A DNA stretch of 6,518 nucleotides, from the NCBI GenBank assembly GCA_900769055.1, contig CAAGFF010000189.1, forward strand, positions 1 to 6,518. Reading direction: 5' to 3'. Source of the stretch: an uncultured Prevotella sp. Lineage in GTDB: Bacteria; Bacteroidota; Bacteroidia; Bacteroidales; Bacteroidaceae. The notes beneath the pieces are model-generated. The model was not told the DNA's origin. It did no database searches and was given only the letters and a program-made list of their open reading frames with translations. The position numbers and the translations under genes were made by a program. Below, in pieces: positions 1-5,453 of this stretch (the stretch's first letter is position 1; each line of letters starts with the position of its first letter).

Positions 1-152
1 CTCACCTCGAAGCGGCCCTCACCCTCCTCGGTCTGATATTCATACTTTCCCCTAATGGTTCCACTAATCTTTGGAGTCGTAGCTCCCTCCTGTGCCGTTG
101 CCTGAAAGAAAGTACATATCAGGCATGCCATCATGAATAGTTTTCTGTTCAT
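1..152 (-). CDS. N-terminus of a secreted protein, probable outer-membrane porin (partial)
   Basis: The gene starts at ATG 152-150 and leaves the window at position 1, so only 50 codons are visible. They begin MNRKLFMMACLICTFFQATA, a typical Sec signal peptide (basic start, hydrophobic core, probable cleavage near residues 20-21 at ATA-Q). No canonical lipobox is seen, so it is probably not a lipoprotein. The mature start contains PKISGTIRGKYEY followed by an acidic segment ending GRFEV. This resembles the first beta strand of Bacteroidota OprP/OprO-like porins, which form a barrel in the outer membrane for solute uptake. The family call rests on pattern memory of a short stretch; another secreted beta-barrel protein is possible. 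A TAACTTTG element lies 25 bp upstream. It is divergent from the sigma-factor operon and shares its intergenic region. Confidence 0.6.
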   Translation of the reverse strand, partial: MNRKLFMMACLICTFFQATAQEGATTPKISGTIRGKYEYQTEEGEGRFEV

Positions 153-176
153 CTGTCTCAATAAATATTCCTGCGG

Positions 177-184
177 CAAAGTTA
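177..184 (-). promoter_or_regulatory. -7 promoter element of the leftward secreted-protein gene
   Basis: On the minus strand this reads TAACTTTG, an exact match to the Bacteroidota housekeeping -7 consensus TAnnTTTG, followed by GCCGC. It lies 25 bp upstream of the ATG at 152, which is a normal leader length. No clear TTTG -33 box is found at the expected 19-21 bp spacing. That position falls on one of the GTAACGGC direct repeats, which may mean that an activator is needed. Confidence 0.6.
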
Positions 185-202
185 GCCACACGCTTTTTCT
201 CC

Positions 203-232
203 GCCGTTACATACATGTGTCATTGCCGTTAC
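203..232. repeat. Paired 8-bp direct repeat GCCGTTAC in the divergent promoter region
   Basis: GCCGTTAC occurs at 203-210 and again at 225-232, an exact repeat with 22-bp (about two helical turns) periodicity. The palindrome ACATGT lies between them at 213-218. The first copy covers the expected -33 region of the leftward gene. The arrangement fits binding sites for a dimeric regulator on one face of the helix, but no regulator is identified and 8-bp repeats can arise by chance. Confidence 0.35.
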
Positions 233-255
233 AAAACTAAAAAGGCCCACTACAC

Positions 256-287
256 GTTAAGCAATGTTAAACTACCGGGTACTTTTG
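256..287 (+). promoter_or_regulatory. Probable promoter of the sigma-factor operon
   Basis: TACTTTTG at 280-287 matches the Bacteroidota -7 consensus TAnnTTTG exactly, 66 bp before the sigma-factor ATG. No good TTTG box sits 19-21 bp upstream. Instead there are two GTTAA words, at 256-260 and 266-270, exactly 10 bp apart (one helical turn). They could be an alternative -35 element or an operator. Since ECF sigma operons are often autoregulated, recognition by the encoded sigma factor is possible; this is inference. Confidence 0.45.
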
Positions 288-353
288 TTTGCCTTTTCTT
301 TTTCGCACGTTATATTATACAGACGGGCACACATCGCATACAGATAGGGAACA

Positions 354-881
354 ATGGAACAACACAGGTTTGAGCACATAGCAGCAGAACTGCATGCCAA
401 TGCCTTCGGCATAGCAACGGCCATCGTTAGCCGTCGCGAGGTAGCTGAGGACATTGCGGGCGAGACTATGCTCAAGCTGTGGACCATGCACGAGGACATA
501 AATGACGACACACACGCCCACAACCTCATGAGGATGGTTGTAAGGCGTGTCGCCATAGACATAATGCGCAGGCATAAGCACGAGATGTCGCTGTTTACCG
601 ATGTTCCCATTGCCGACTTGCCCAACGGGAAACTGCTTGAAGCCAACACCAAACCACCAGACTGGCAGATAGAGGAGGACGAGGACAGCGCGTGGCTTGA
701 GGAGCGCATACGGTTACTGCCCGACGGCGAGATGCAGGTGATGAGCATGAGGCAGACGGAAATGCGGTCGAACAGGGAGATTGCAGCCATACTCGGCATC
801 AAGGAAAGCTCCGTATCAACCATTCTCGCACGGGCAAGAAAGAAAATATTCATGCAGCTAAAACATAGGAACAAGATATGA
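354..881 (+). CDS. ECF-type RNA polymerase sigma-70 factor
   Basis: This 175-residue protein has the size and two-domain plan of an extracytoplasmic-function sigma factor, which directs core RNA polymerase to a specific promoter set. Residues about 10-75 form region 2. The AEDIAGETMLKLW segment (31-43) is the typical region 2.1/2.2 helix, and a basic helix follows (MRMVVRRVAIDIMRRHK, 59-75), where region 2.3/2.4 melts and reads the -10 element. An acidic linker (about 100-112) leads to region 4 (about 113-168). There LPDGEMQVM precedes a helix-turn-helix, NREIAAILGIKESSVSTILARARKK (140-164), which would contact the -35 element. The ATG at 354 gives a complete region 2. The stop overlaps the next start as ATGA, so the downstream membrane protein is probably translationally coupled, as is usual for sigma/anti-sigma pairs. 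The regulon cannot be deduced. The family call is secure. Confidence 0.93.
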   Translation: MEQHRFEHIAAELHANAFGIATAIVSRREVAEDIAGETMLKLWTMHEDINDDTHAHNLMRMVVRRVAIDIMRRHKHEMSLFTDVPIADLPNGKLLEANTKPPDWQIEEDEDSAWLEERIRLLPDGEMQVMSMRQTEMRSNREIAAILGIKESSVSTILARARKKIFMQLKHRNKI

Positions 882-1588
882 CAGACAGCAAATTGAGACT
901 CCTTCTGGAGAAATACATGGATGGACAGACCTCGCTGAGTGAGGAGGCATCCCTTGCACGCGCATTCATGGAACGTGGCAGTGCGTCACCTCCCGACGGC
1001 ATATCAGATGCGGACTGGAAGGTTTACCGTGAGATGTTTGCCATGTTCAGTGATGTAGAGACGACAGACGCTGAAGGCATGACTGCCACCGAGCACAAGC
1101 CAGCAACCGAGCACAAGCCAGCCACTCGTTCCACCATCAGGTGGACAGCCGCCGTGCTTGCCATTGCAGCAGCCATAGTGGCATTTGTAGTGATGCGCCC
1201 CATGCACCAGCTTCCCGACAACACGCTCTTAGCCGAGGAGAACCAAGTGACAGACAGCCTGTCATCATCATACGGCGACACCATACGCAACATAGAGTTG
1301 CCTGCTCCAAAGCCATTAATACATCCAACGGAACACAAAACAGGCAAGATGCGCAAGCACCCATACGCCATGCCTGTCGACCGGAACCTCATTGCAGAGG
1401 CTGAGAAAACGGCCAACGTAATAGTCGACACCATTGATGTCCAAACATCCCTTGCCGTAGACAGCCTGCTGCAAACGGCATTAGCAGAACAGGCCAAGGC
1501 CGTGGAAGCAGCCATAGCAAAATATGTAGACTGCATGGAGGAATGGGAGTCAGCAGCTGTGGAATACGAGGAAGGCAACGTGTTTTAA
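878..1588 (+). CDS. Single-pass membrane protein, candidate anti-sigma factor
   Basis: The protein has 236 residues. Residues 1-87 should be cytoplasmic and open with LLEKYMDGQTSLSEE (9-23), which resembles the short helical N-terminus of proteins encoded after ECF sigma factors in Bacteroidota, including FecR-type ones. One transmembrane helix follows (WTAAVLAIAAAIVAFVVM, 89-106). Residues 107-236 would be periplasmic: a low-complexity linker with many prolines and charges, then an Ala/Glu-rich, probably helical C-terminus (about 170-232). There is no zinc anti-sigma HxxxCxxC motif and no FecR domain. Its start overlaps the sigma stop (ATGA), with no strong Shine-Dalgarno, so translation is probably coupled. 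Context, topology and N-terminus support a role in holding the sigma factor at the membrane; the sequence does not prove it. The hexapeptide TEHKPA is duplicated at 71-82, and TEHK recurs at 151-154. Confidence 0.75.
   Translation: MTDSKLRLLLEKYMDGQTSLSEEASLARAFMERGSASPPDGISDADWKVYREMFAMFSDVETTDAEGMTATEHKPATEHKPATRSTIRWTAAVLAIAAAIVAFVVMRPMHQLPDNTLLAEENQVTDSLSSSYGDTIRNIELPAPKPLIHPTEHKTGKMRKHPYAMPVDRNLIAEAEKTANVIVDTIDVQTSLAVDSLLQTALAEQAKAVEAAIAKYVDCMEEWESAAVEYEEGNVF
1088..1123 (+). repeat. 18-bp tandem duplication inside the membrane-protein gene
   Basis: The 18-bp unit beginning accgagcacaagcc occurs twice head to tail (1088-1105 and 1106-1123), differing only in the last base. It encodes TEHKPA twice, just before the transmembrane helix. 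It is in frame and lengthens the juxtamembrane linker by six residues, most likely a recent slippage or duplication event. Confidence 0.85.
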
Positions 1589-1728
1589 TCCCCACACAAC
1601 ACCTACAACACCTACAACACCCACAAAACCTACATCCACCTACCCCCACCTACAACACCTACATCCACCTACAACACCTACAACACCTACAACACCTACC
1701 AAAAAAAAAATACAACTCTAAAAAACAA
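1583..1728 (+). other. 146-base G-free, A/C-rich intergenic leader
   Basis: Between the last G of the membrane-protein gene (1582) and the G at 1729 no G occurs on the coding strand. The transcript is therefore A/C-rich with a few U and can form almost no secondary structure. It contains an array of 9-bp repeats (1601-1700), an A10 run (1701-1710) and an A-rich segment before the ATG at 1736. No Shine-Dalgarno or TAnnTTTG promoter can exist inside it, because both need G. C-rich, G-poor, unstructured RNA is the classic substrate of Rho, so this may be a Rho-dependent termination or attenuation site. It may equally be an open ribosome-loading leader for the next gene. Either role is inference. 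Confidence 0.55.
1601..1700 (+). repeat. 9-bp tandem repeat array, unit ACCTACAAC
   Basis: Ten 9-bp units plus a partial one lie head to tail. Perfect ACCTACAAC copies start at 1601, 1610, 1648, 1667, 1676 and 1685. ACCTACATC occurs at 1628 and 1657, and the divergent units acccacaaa at 1619 and acctacccc at 1638. Single extra C bases at 1637, 1647 and 1666 break the phase. The final partial unit acctacc (1694-1700) abuts an A10 run. Arrays of this kind change copy number by replication slippage, so length may vary between strains. On the opposite strand it gives many short GG runs. Confidence 0.9.
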
Positions 1729-1735
1729 GATAATT

Positions 1736-2587
1736 ATGAGACGTTTTATCCTTTCGCTGATTATAGTGCTAAGTTCTTCGTGCCTTCTGGCACAGAAGAG
1801 CATTGAGAAAGCCATGGATGCCCTGCGCGACAGCAAACTGACTAAGGTGACGGGTGTCCACATATATAAAGACGACCAGGCTAAGCCTACTACCTACAAG
1901 ATACTCTACGACCTGCTCATGGATCAGGACCAGCAAACCAAGGAACTGATAAACAAGCTGGAAGATGCCTTCATGAAGGAAAGCAAGGACACATACTATT
2001 TCTACATCAGGCATAGCGACGGCACGCCACATGAGCAGGTAAATGTGTTATATGGCCCGAATAACGAATTTTCTCACATATGGGGAGAGCGAGTGGAAGC
2101 CAACTACGCCTATGCCTTCTTCCAAGACCCTGCCGACAACACACGCCGCTATGCCTATTGTCTGAGTTGGAGAGAAGAAAACGGAAAGCGACGGGCCTTT
2201 ATAGCACAATTCTATGGCAAACGCCCAGTGAGAGATTACGAAACAAAAAAAGAAAAGTCCAACATAACGATTAGGGGTAATTCAGACCACGAGATACTTC
2301 TTGACAACCTGAACGGCAACTCTCCAGCCATCACCTTCATGCGTTCGTTCGGCATACTGAACCTCTCCATAAAGGATGCTATGAAGGAGCACAACGACAA
2401 CCTGCTGCTCGGACTTTCGGCTAAGATGATGGCGCTATGCTCGCAATGTCCAAAGGAGATGAGACAGGAGTACAGGGCAAACTGTTCCTCAGCCTTGAAA
2501 AAACTCAGGGAAAACATGGAACGCAATAGAGTAGACGAATATACCATTACCCTGATAAAGCAGTCAGAGATTTGTATCTACAAATAA
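1736..2587 (+). CDS. Secreted protein of unknown function, third gene of the sigma operon
   Basis: I do not recognise this 283-residue protein. It starts MRRFILSLIIVLSSSCLLAQ, a clear Sec signal peptide probably cut after LLAQ (residue 20). The Cys at 16 is not in a canonical lipobox, so a soluble periplasmic or exported protein is more likely than a lipoprotein. The mature part is mixed and charged, with helical segments (about 20-35 and 60-80). An aromatic-rich stretch follows (about 85-160: YYFYIRHSDG, then HIWGERVEANYAYAFF and RRYAYCLSWREENGKRRAF), suggesting beta strands. The C-terminal third is helical and contains CSQCPKEM and a late Cys. No catalytic motif is evident. It follows the sigma factor and membrane protein after the 147-bp repeat leader and shares their strand, with no promoter visible in that leader. 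It is therefore probably read from the sigma operon, perhaps as part of a surface or envelope response. Confidence 0.8.
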   Translation: MRRFILSLIIVLSSSCLLAQKSIEKAMDALRDSKLTKVTGVHIYKDDQAKPTTYKILYDLLMDQDQQTKELINKLEDAFMKESKDTYYFYIRHSDGTPHEQVNVLYGPNNEFSHIWGERVEANYAYAFFQDPADNTRRYAYCLSWREENGKRRAFIAQFYGKRPVRDYETKKEKSNITIRGNSDHEILLDNLNGNSPAITFMRSFGILNLSIKDAMKEHNDNLLLGLSAKMMALCSQCPKEMRQEYRANCSSALKKLRENMERNRVDEYTITLIKQSEICIYK

Positions 2588-2600
2588 TCCGTAGGCAGAC

Positions 2601-2613
2601 ATGGCAATGCCAT
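2601..2613. terminator. Small hairpin between convergent genes
   Basis: ATGGC (2601-2605) and GCCAT (2609-2613) form a 5-bp stem with a 3-base loop. It sits in the 25-bp gap between the secreted-protein gene and rsgA and touches the rsgA stop codon. The position suits a bidirectional terminator, but the stem is short and no T tract follows on either strand, so this is only a weak candidate. Confidence 0.25.
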
Positions 2614-3545
2614 CAGAAAGCCTCACGGTATTTACCCTCATCCTTGTCCTCAAGCATGGACAGGTAGCTCTGGTAGCGGCTCGCAGCAATATAGTGCTCG
2701 TCAAGAGCCTTCAGCACAGCACATCCCGGTTCATGGGTATGGGTGCAGTTGTTGAAACGGCAGTCGCGTGAGAAGCGGAAGATTTCCTTAAAGTAGCCCG
2801 AAATCTCCTCTGGCTCCATATCGAAGGTGCCGAAGCCCTTGATGCCCGGAGTGTCGATGACATATCCTCCCTGCGGCAGGGCAAGCATCTCGCTGAACGT
2901 TGTTGTGTGCATGCCCGTATCGTGGACACAGCTAATCTCGGCAGTACGCTGCGAGGCACCTGGCACAATGAGGTTGATGAGCGTAGACTTCCCCACTCCA
3001 CTGTTGCCACTGAGCACCGTGACCTTATCTGCCAGCACCGCACGCAAGGCATCGACGCCATCGCCTGTAGCCGCCGAAATCTGGTAGCAGTCATAGCCCA
3101 CGGTGGTATAAAGGTCTACCATCATTTCCTGATAGTGTGCCTCCTCGGAACTGAGAATATCAATCTTGTTGAACACCAGTACGGCAGGCACCGAATAAGC
3201 CTCAGCCGATGCAAGGAAACGGTCGATGAACGTTGTTGAGGTCTGAGGATGCGCCACCGTTACGACCAGCATTGCCATGTCAACATTGGCAGCAAGTATA
3301 TGGCTTTGCTTCGAGAGGTTCTGCGACTTGCGGATGATATAGTTGCGGCGGTCCTCAATGGCCGTGATGAAGGCCGTACCCTCCTGGTTGGTGATGAGCG
3401 TCACCCTGTCACCAACAGCAACAGGATTGGTGCTGCGTATACCCTTCAATCTGAAGTTGCCCTTTATCTTGCTCTCTATCAGCTGCCCGTCATCGGTCTT
3501 CACCGTATACCAGCTGCCAGTGTTCTTGATTACTAATCCTTGCAT
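2613..3545 (-). CDS. rsgA: Small ribosomal subunit biogenesis GTPase RsgA
   Basis: RsgA (YjeQ) is a cytoplasmic GTPase that binds the nearly finished 30S subunit, checks the decoding site and promotes release of assembly factors. The 310-residue product has the full family architecture. An N-terminal OB fold (about 1-70) carries VAVGDRV at 42-48. The circularly permuted GTPase domain follows in G4-G1-G3 order: NKID at 126-129, SAA at 157-159, the P-loop GNSGVGKS at 180-187 and DTPG at 231-234. The C-terminal zinc-binding region has Cys262, Cys267, His269 and Cys275. I chose the ATG at 3545-3543 (MQGLVIKN) because it is the normal family start; the open frame extends upstream to 3662 but that part looks non-conserved. 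It lies downstream of frr on the same strand, separated by 172 bp with two stem-loops, and is convergent with the sigma operon. No promoter match was found directly upstream, so read-through from frr is plausible. Confidence 0.96.
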   Translation of the reverse strand: MQGLVIKNTGSWYTVKTDDGQLIESKIKGNFRLKGIRSTNPVAVGDRVTLITNQEGTAFITAIEDRRNYIIRKSQNLSKQSHILAANVDMAMLVVTVAHPQTSTTFIDRFLASAEAYSVPAVLVFNKIDILSSEEAHYQEMMVDLYTTVGYDCYQISAATGDGVDALRAVLADKVTVLSGNSGVGKSTLINLIVPGASQRTAEISCVHDTGMHTTTFSEMLALPQGGYVIDTPGIKGFGTFDMEPEEISGYFKEIFRFSRDCRFNNCTHTHEPGCAVLKALDEHYIAASRYQSYLSMLEDKDEGKYREAF

Positions 3546-3584
3546 GTATGATGTTGTGAATAATGATTGAAGCCTATTAACAGC

Positions 3585-3629
3585 CAGACGAGTACACAAG
3601 TGTCTGTCGGCAACTTGTCTACCCGTCTG
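3585..3629. other. 17-bp imperfect stem-loop upstream of rsgA
   Basis: Arms 3585-3601 and 3613-3629 pair at 15 of 17 positions (outer six bp CAGACG/CGTCTG and inner six ACAAGT/ACTTGT perfect; mismatches at 3591/3623 and 3595/3619). The loop has 11 bases. It lies 40 bp upstream of the rsgA ATG, in the transcribed direction after frr. No T tract follows on either strand, so it is not a standard intrinsic terminator. It may be a 5'-UTR structure of rsgA, a processing site, or a palindromic repeat. Confidence 0.55.
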
Positions 3630-3648
3630 CCATGGAAATAGATGTTGA

Positions 3649-3683
3649 TGGCGGGCTAACACCAGATGGGCGAAGTCCCGCCA
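3649..3683. terminator. GC-rich stem-loop downstream of frr
   Basis: TGGCGGG (3649-3655) pairs with CCCGCCA (3677-3683). Two further pairs (3656-3657 with 3674-3675) form across a bulged base, leaving a 16-base loop. It starts 35 bp after the frr stop codon in the direction of frr transcription. The GC-rich stem suits a terminator or 3'-end stabiliser, but no T tract follows. Together with the next stem-loop it fills most of the frr-rsgA gap. Confidence 0.35.
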
Positions 3684-3717
3684 AGGAATATCTTCGTTCG
3701 GATGATACCGACAGCGA

Positions 3718-4278
3718 CTATACAGTCATAATCTCCTTCTGCTTGGCAGCCAGAAGGTCATCGAGTTTCTTGATATACTTGTCGTGCAACTTCTGAAGGT
3801 CGCCCTCGGCATCCTTCTCCAAGTCCTCAGACAGACCGTCCTTGATGGCTTTCTTCAGCTTCTCCTTTATCTCTGCACGCACGTTGCGAACCTCAATCTT
3901 AGTTTTCTCGCCAATCTTGTTGCACTGCTTAACAAGGTCGCGGCGTCTTTCCTCAGTAGGCTGCGGAATGGTGAGCCTGATTATCTCGCCGTTGTTTTCT
4001 GGGGTTATGCCCACATCGCTGTCCATGATACCCTTCTCAATATCCCTGATGGCCTTGCGGTCCCATGGCTTGATGGCTATGGTGCGTGCGTCGGGAACAG
4101 AAACTGTAGCTACCTGGTTCAGTGGTACCATTGAGCCGTATGAGTTAACTCTCACACCGTCGAGAATGGCCACATTGGCTCTTCCTGCCCTGATGCGTGC
4201 CAGTTGCTCTTCCAGGAACATGGCTGCCATGTCCATGCGTTCCTCGGCGTCGGTAAGTGTTGCTTTAACGTCTAACAT
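3718..4278 (-). CDS. frr: Ribosome recycling factor
   Basis: RRF works with EF-G in the cytoplasm to split post-termination ribosomes, releasing mRNA and tRNA for another round. The 186-residue length is canonical for the family. The N-terminal helix contains ERMDMAAMFLEEQLARIRAGRANVAILDGV, including the conserved RAGRAN motif (31-36). Domain II follows with YGSMVPLNQVATVSVPDARTIAIKPWD (47-73). The conserved IRLTIPQPTEERRRDLVKQCNKIGE segment (99-123) leads into the long C-terminal helix rich in Lys/Glu, ending AAKQKEIMTV. It starts at ATG 4278 and has a strong consensus promoter just upstream. It lies between rsmA and rsgA on the same strand, grouping three genes of ribosome function. Nothing is missing or unusual. 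Confidence 0.98.
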   Translation of the reverse strand: MLDVKATLTDAEERMDMAAMFLEEQLARIRAGRANVAILDGVRVNSYGSMVPLNQVATVSVPDARTIAIKPWDRKAIRDIEKGIMDSDVGITPENNGEIIRLTIPQPTEERRRDLVKQCNKIGEKTKIEVRNVRAEIKEKLKKAIKDGLSEDLEKDAEGDLQKLHDKYIKKLDDLLAAKQKEIMTV

Positions 4279-4311
4279 AGTGTATTTTTGTTTATTGGTT
4301 CATTTGATGCA

Positions 4312-4342
4312 CAAAAATATGAATTAATTTCCAAACTCGCAA
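4312..4342 (-). promoter_or_regulatory. Bacteroidota consensus promoter of frr
   Basis: On the minus strand a -33 TTG (4342-4340) is followed after 20 bp by TATTTTTG (4319-4312), an exact TAnnTTTG -7 element. The spacing is within the 19-21 bp known for the Bacteroidota primary sigma factor. The -7 box ends 33 bp before the frr ATG, giving a short leader. This is the best complete promoter in the window and suggests that frr is transcribed independently of rsmA. Confidence 0.7.
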
Positions 4343-4373
4343 CTGTTTGAGAACATTTTTTTGTTTGACCATC

Positions 4374-5165
4374 CTACCGCATGTATGGCGCTGCCAAATT
4401 GGTGAGCGTAACGAACTCGTCGAGCGATAGCTGTTCGGGACGCTGCGTCATCAGAGGATGGTCGAAGAAATCCTGTGGCAACGAGGCGGTATCGACAACC
4501 TGTCTGAGGCTGACACGCAACATCTTACGGCGCTGGTTGAAGACGGCCTTCACTATACGCTTGAACAGATTCTCGTCGCAATCAAGCTTGCGGGTGTCGT
4601 TGCGCGTCATCCTTATGACGGCACTCTTTACCTTTGGTGGCGGATTGAAGACGGTCTCGTCAACAGTAAACAGATATTCCACGTCATACCATGCCTGTAT
4701 CAGCACCGACAGAATGCCGTAAGCCTTGCAACCGGGCTGCGAGGCTATGCGCAAGGCCACCTCCCGCTGTATCATTCCCGTGCAACAGGGAATAAGGTCG
4801 CGGTAGTCCAACATCTTGAAGAATATCTGCGAGGATATGTCGTAAGGATAGTTGCCCGTAAGGACAAACGGCTTCCCACCAAATATGTCGTTAAGGTCCA
4901 TGCGCAGAAAGTCGTCACCTATTATATTCTCGCGCAAGGATGGATAAGCCTCGTTGAGATAGGCCACAGACTCAGAGTCTATCTCCACGGCTTTCACCAA
5001 CCGTGGCTTCTCCACCAGAAAGCGTGTCAGCACTCCCATACCGGGACCAATCTCCAGTACGGGAATGTCGGGACAGGCATCTACGGTATCGGCAATGCGT
5101 TTGGCTATTCCGAGGTCTGTGAGGAAATGCTGACCGAGGTTCTTCTTTGGTTTTACTTGTTTCAT
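4374..5165 (-). CDS. rsmA: 16S rRNA (adenine1518-N6/adenine1519-N6)-dimethyltransferase RsmA (KsgA)
   Basis: RsmA transfers four methyl groups from SAM to the two adjacent adenines in the 3'-terminal helix 45 loop of 16S rRNA, a late checkpoint of 30S assembly; its loss classically gives kasugamycin resistance. The 263-residue protein is full length. Visible motifs are NLGQHFL (9-15), the SAM-binding EIGPGMGVLT (38-47), VEID (60-63) for the ribose, GDDF (83-86), the catalytic motif IV GNYPYDIS (104-111), FNPPPKVKSAVI (173-184) and FNQRRKMLR (209-217) in the rRNA-binding C-terminal domain. Motif IV has Tyr where many homologues have Leu or Phe, a tolerated change. The ATG at 5165 gives the standard MKxVKPKKxLGQHFL start. 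It lies upstream of frr on the same strand, 95 bp apart, and has its own -7 element. Confidence 0.98.
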   Translation of the reverse strand: MKQVKPKKNLGQHFLTDLGIAKRIADTVDACPDIPVLEIGPGMGVLTRFLVEKPRLVKAVEIDSESVAYLNEAYPSLRENIIGDDFLRMDLNDIFGGKPFVLTGNYPYDISSQIFFKMLDYRDLIPCCTGMIQREVALRIASQPGCKAYGILSVLIQAWYDVEYLFTVDETVFNPPPKVKSAVIRMTRNDTRKLDCDENLFKRIVKAVFNQRRKMLRVSLRQVVDTASLPQDFFDHPLMTQRPEQLSLDEFVTLTNLAAPYMR

Positions 5166-5192
5166 GCAATGTCTCTATTTGAATAGACTCCG

Positions 5193-5200
5193 CAAAGATA
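5193..5200 (-). promoter_or_regulatory. -7 promoter element of rsmA
   Basis: The minus strand reads TATCTTTG followed by CGG, an exact TAnnTTTG match 27 bp upstream of the rsmA ATG. A TTG at 5226-5224 could be the -33 box, but the 23-bp spacing is longer than the usual 19-21, so only the -7 element is confidently assigned. Confidence 0.55.
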
Positions 5201-5453
5201 CACTTTTTCTAACGAAAAACCATCAATCGCCAACACTTTTTCTGCCACATAGCACTATCCTCAGTCCGAAAGGTTGAAATTGTGGATAAGGAAAGCATTC
5301 TTCCATCAGAGCGCATCTGAACTTTTAACAGACGAGTCAAGTTTGTGCCAGTGTTGGTATTATGGTTAAAATACAGGCATGAAACTAGAGACAGGATGGC
5401 TTAGAACCAACTGTATCTGGAAAATACAGTTGCCCCCCTAACCCATATGCAAC
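5201..5453. other. Intergenic region without recognisable gene
   Basis: This stretch separates rsmA from the methyltransferase gene, both on the minus strand. Apart from a possible -33 box near 5224, a small TCAGA/TCTGA hairpin (5306-5320) and the CAACTGTAT hairpin (5408-5432), I see no tRNA, no conserved coding frame and no promoter. A 20-codon frame at 5379 (plus strand) has no supporting feature. It may mark the boundary between the core block and an accessory insertion to its right. Confidence 0.4.
5408..5432. terminator. Perfect 9-bp hairpin downstream of the methyltransferase gene
   Basis: CAACTGTAT (5408-5416) and ATACAGTTG (5424-5432) form a perfect 9-bp stem with a 7-base loop, 21 bp after the methyltransferase stop codon. 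A C6 run (5433-5438) lies between it and the gene. The position fits a transcription terminator or mRNA 3'-end stabiliser. There is no T tract after it on the minus strand, so intrinsic termination is uncertain. Confidence 0.45.

Noticed and set aside
272..874. 200-codon open frame on the minus strand opposite the sigma factor
   Set aside because: It is a low-complexity Ser/Met/Leu translation antisense to a clear ECF sigma factor. The other strand carries the real domains.
1024..1578. 184-codon minus-strand frame opposite the membrane protein
   Set aside because: It is antisense to a gene coupled to the sigma factor by ATGA, and its Ser/Ala/Met-rich translation has no domain.
1601..1700. 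CRISPR-like array
   Set aside because: The 9-bp units are contiguous with no spacers, so this is a simple tandem repeat.
1781..1785. Lipoprotein cysteine (residue 16) in the secreted protein
   Set aside because: The residues before the Cys are Ser-Ser-Ser with no Leu at -3, while LLAQ just after gives a good signal peptidase I site.
1543..1806. 87-codon plus-strand frame running through the repeat tract
   Set aside because: G-free sequence lacks two of the three stop codons, so open frames there are expected. It overlaps real genes at both ends and is repeat-derived.
3546..3662. N-terminal extension of RsgA to an upstream ATG at 3662
   Set aside because: The extra 39 residues would translate through the stem-loop region and have no counterpart in RsgA. 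The family start fits the ATG at 3545.
4458..5186. 242-codon plus-strand frame
   Set aside because: It lies opposite rsmA, whose motifs are complete. The plus-strand product shows no family features.
5329..5337. CAGACGAGT also found in the rsgA upstream stem-loop (3585-3593)
   Set aside because: It is only a 9-bp match with no pairing partner here and no shared context. Chance is sufficient explanation.
5379..5441. 20-codon plus-strand frame starting MKLETGW
   Set aside because: It has no ribosome site or promoter, and it runs across the hairpin and C6 run downstream of the methyltransferase.
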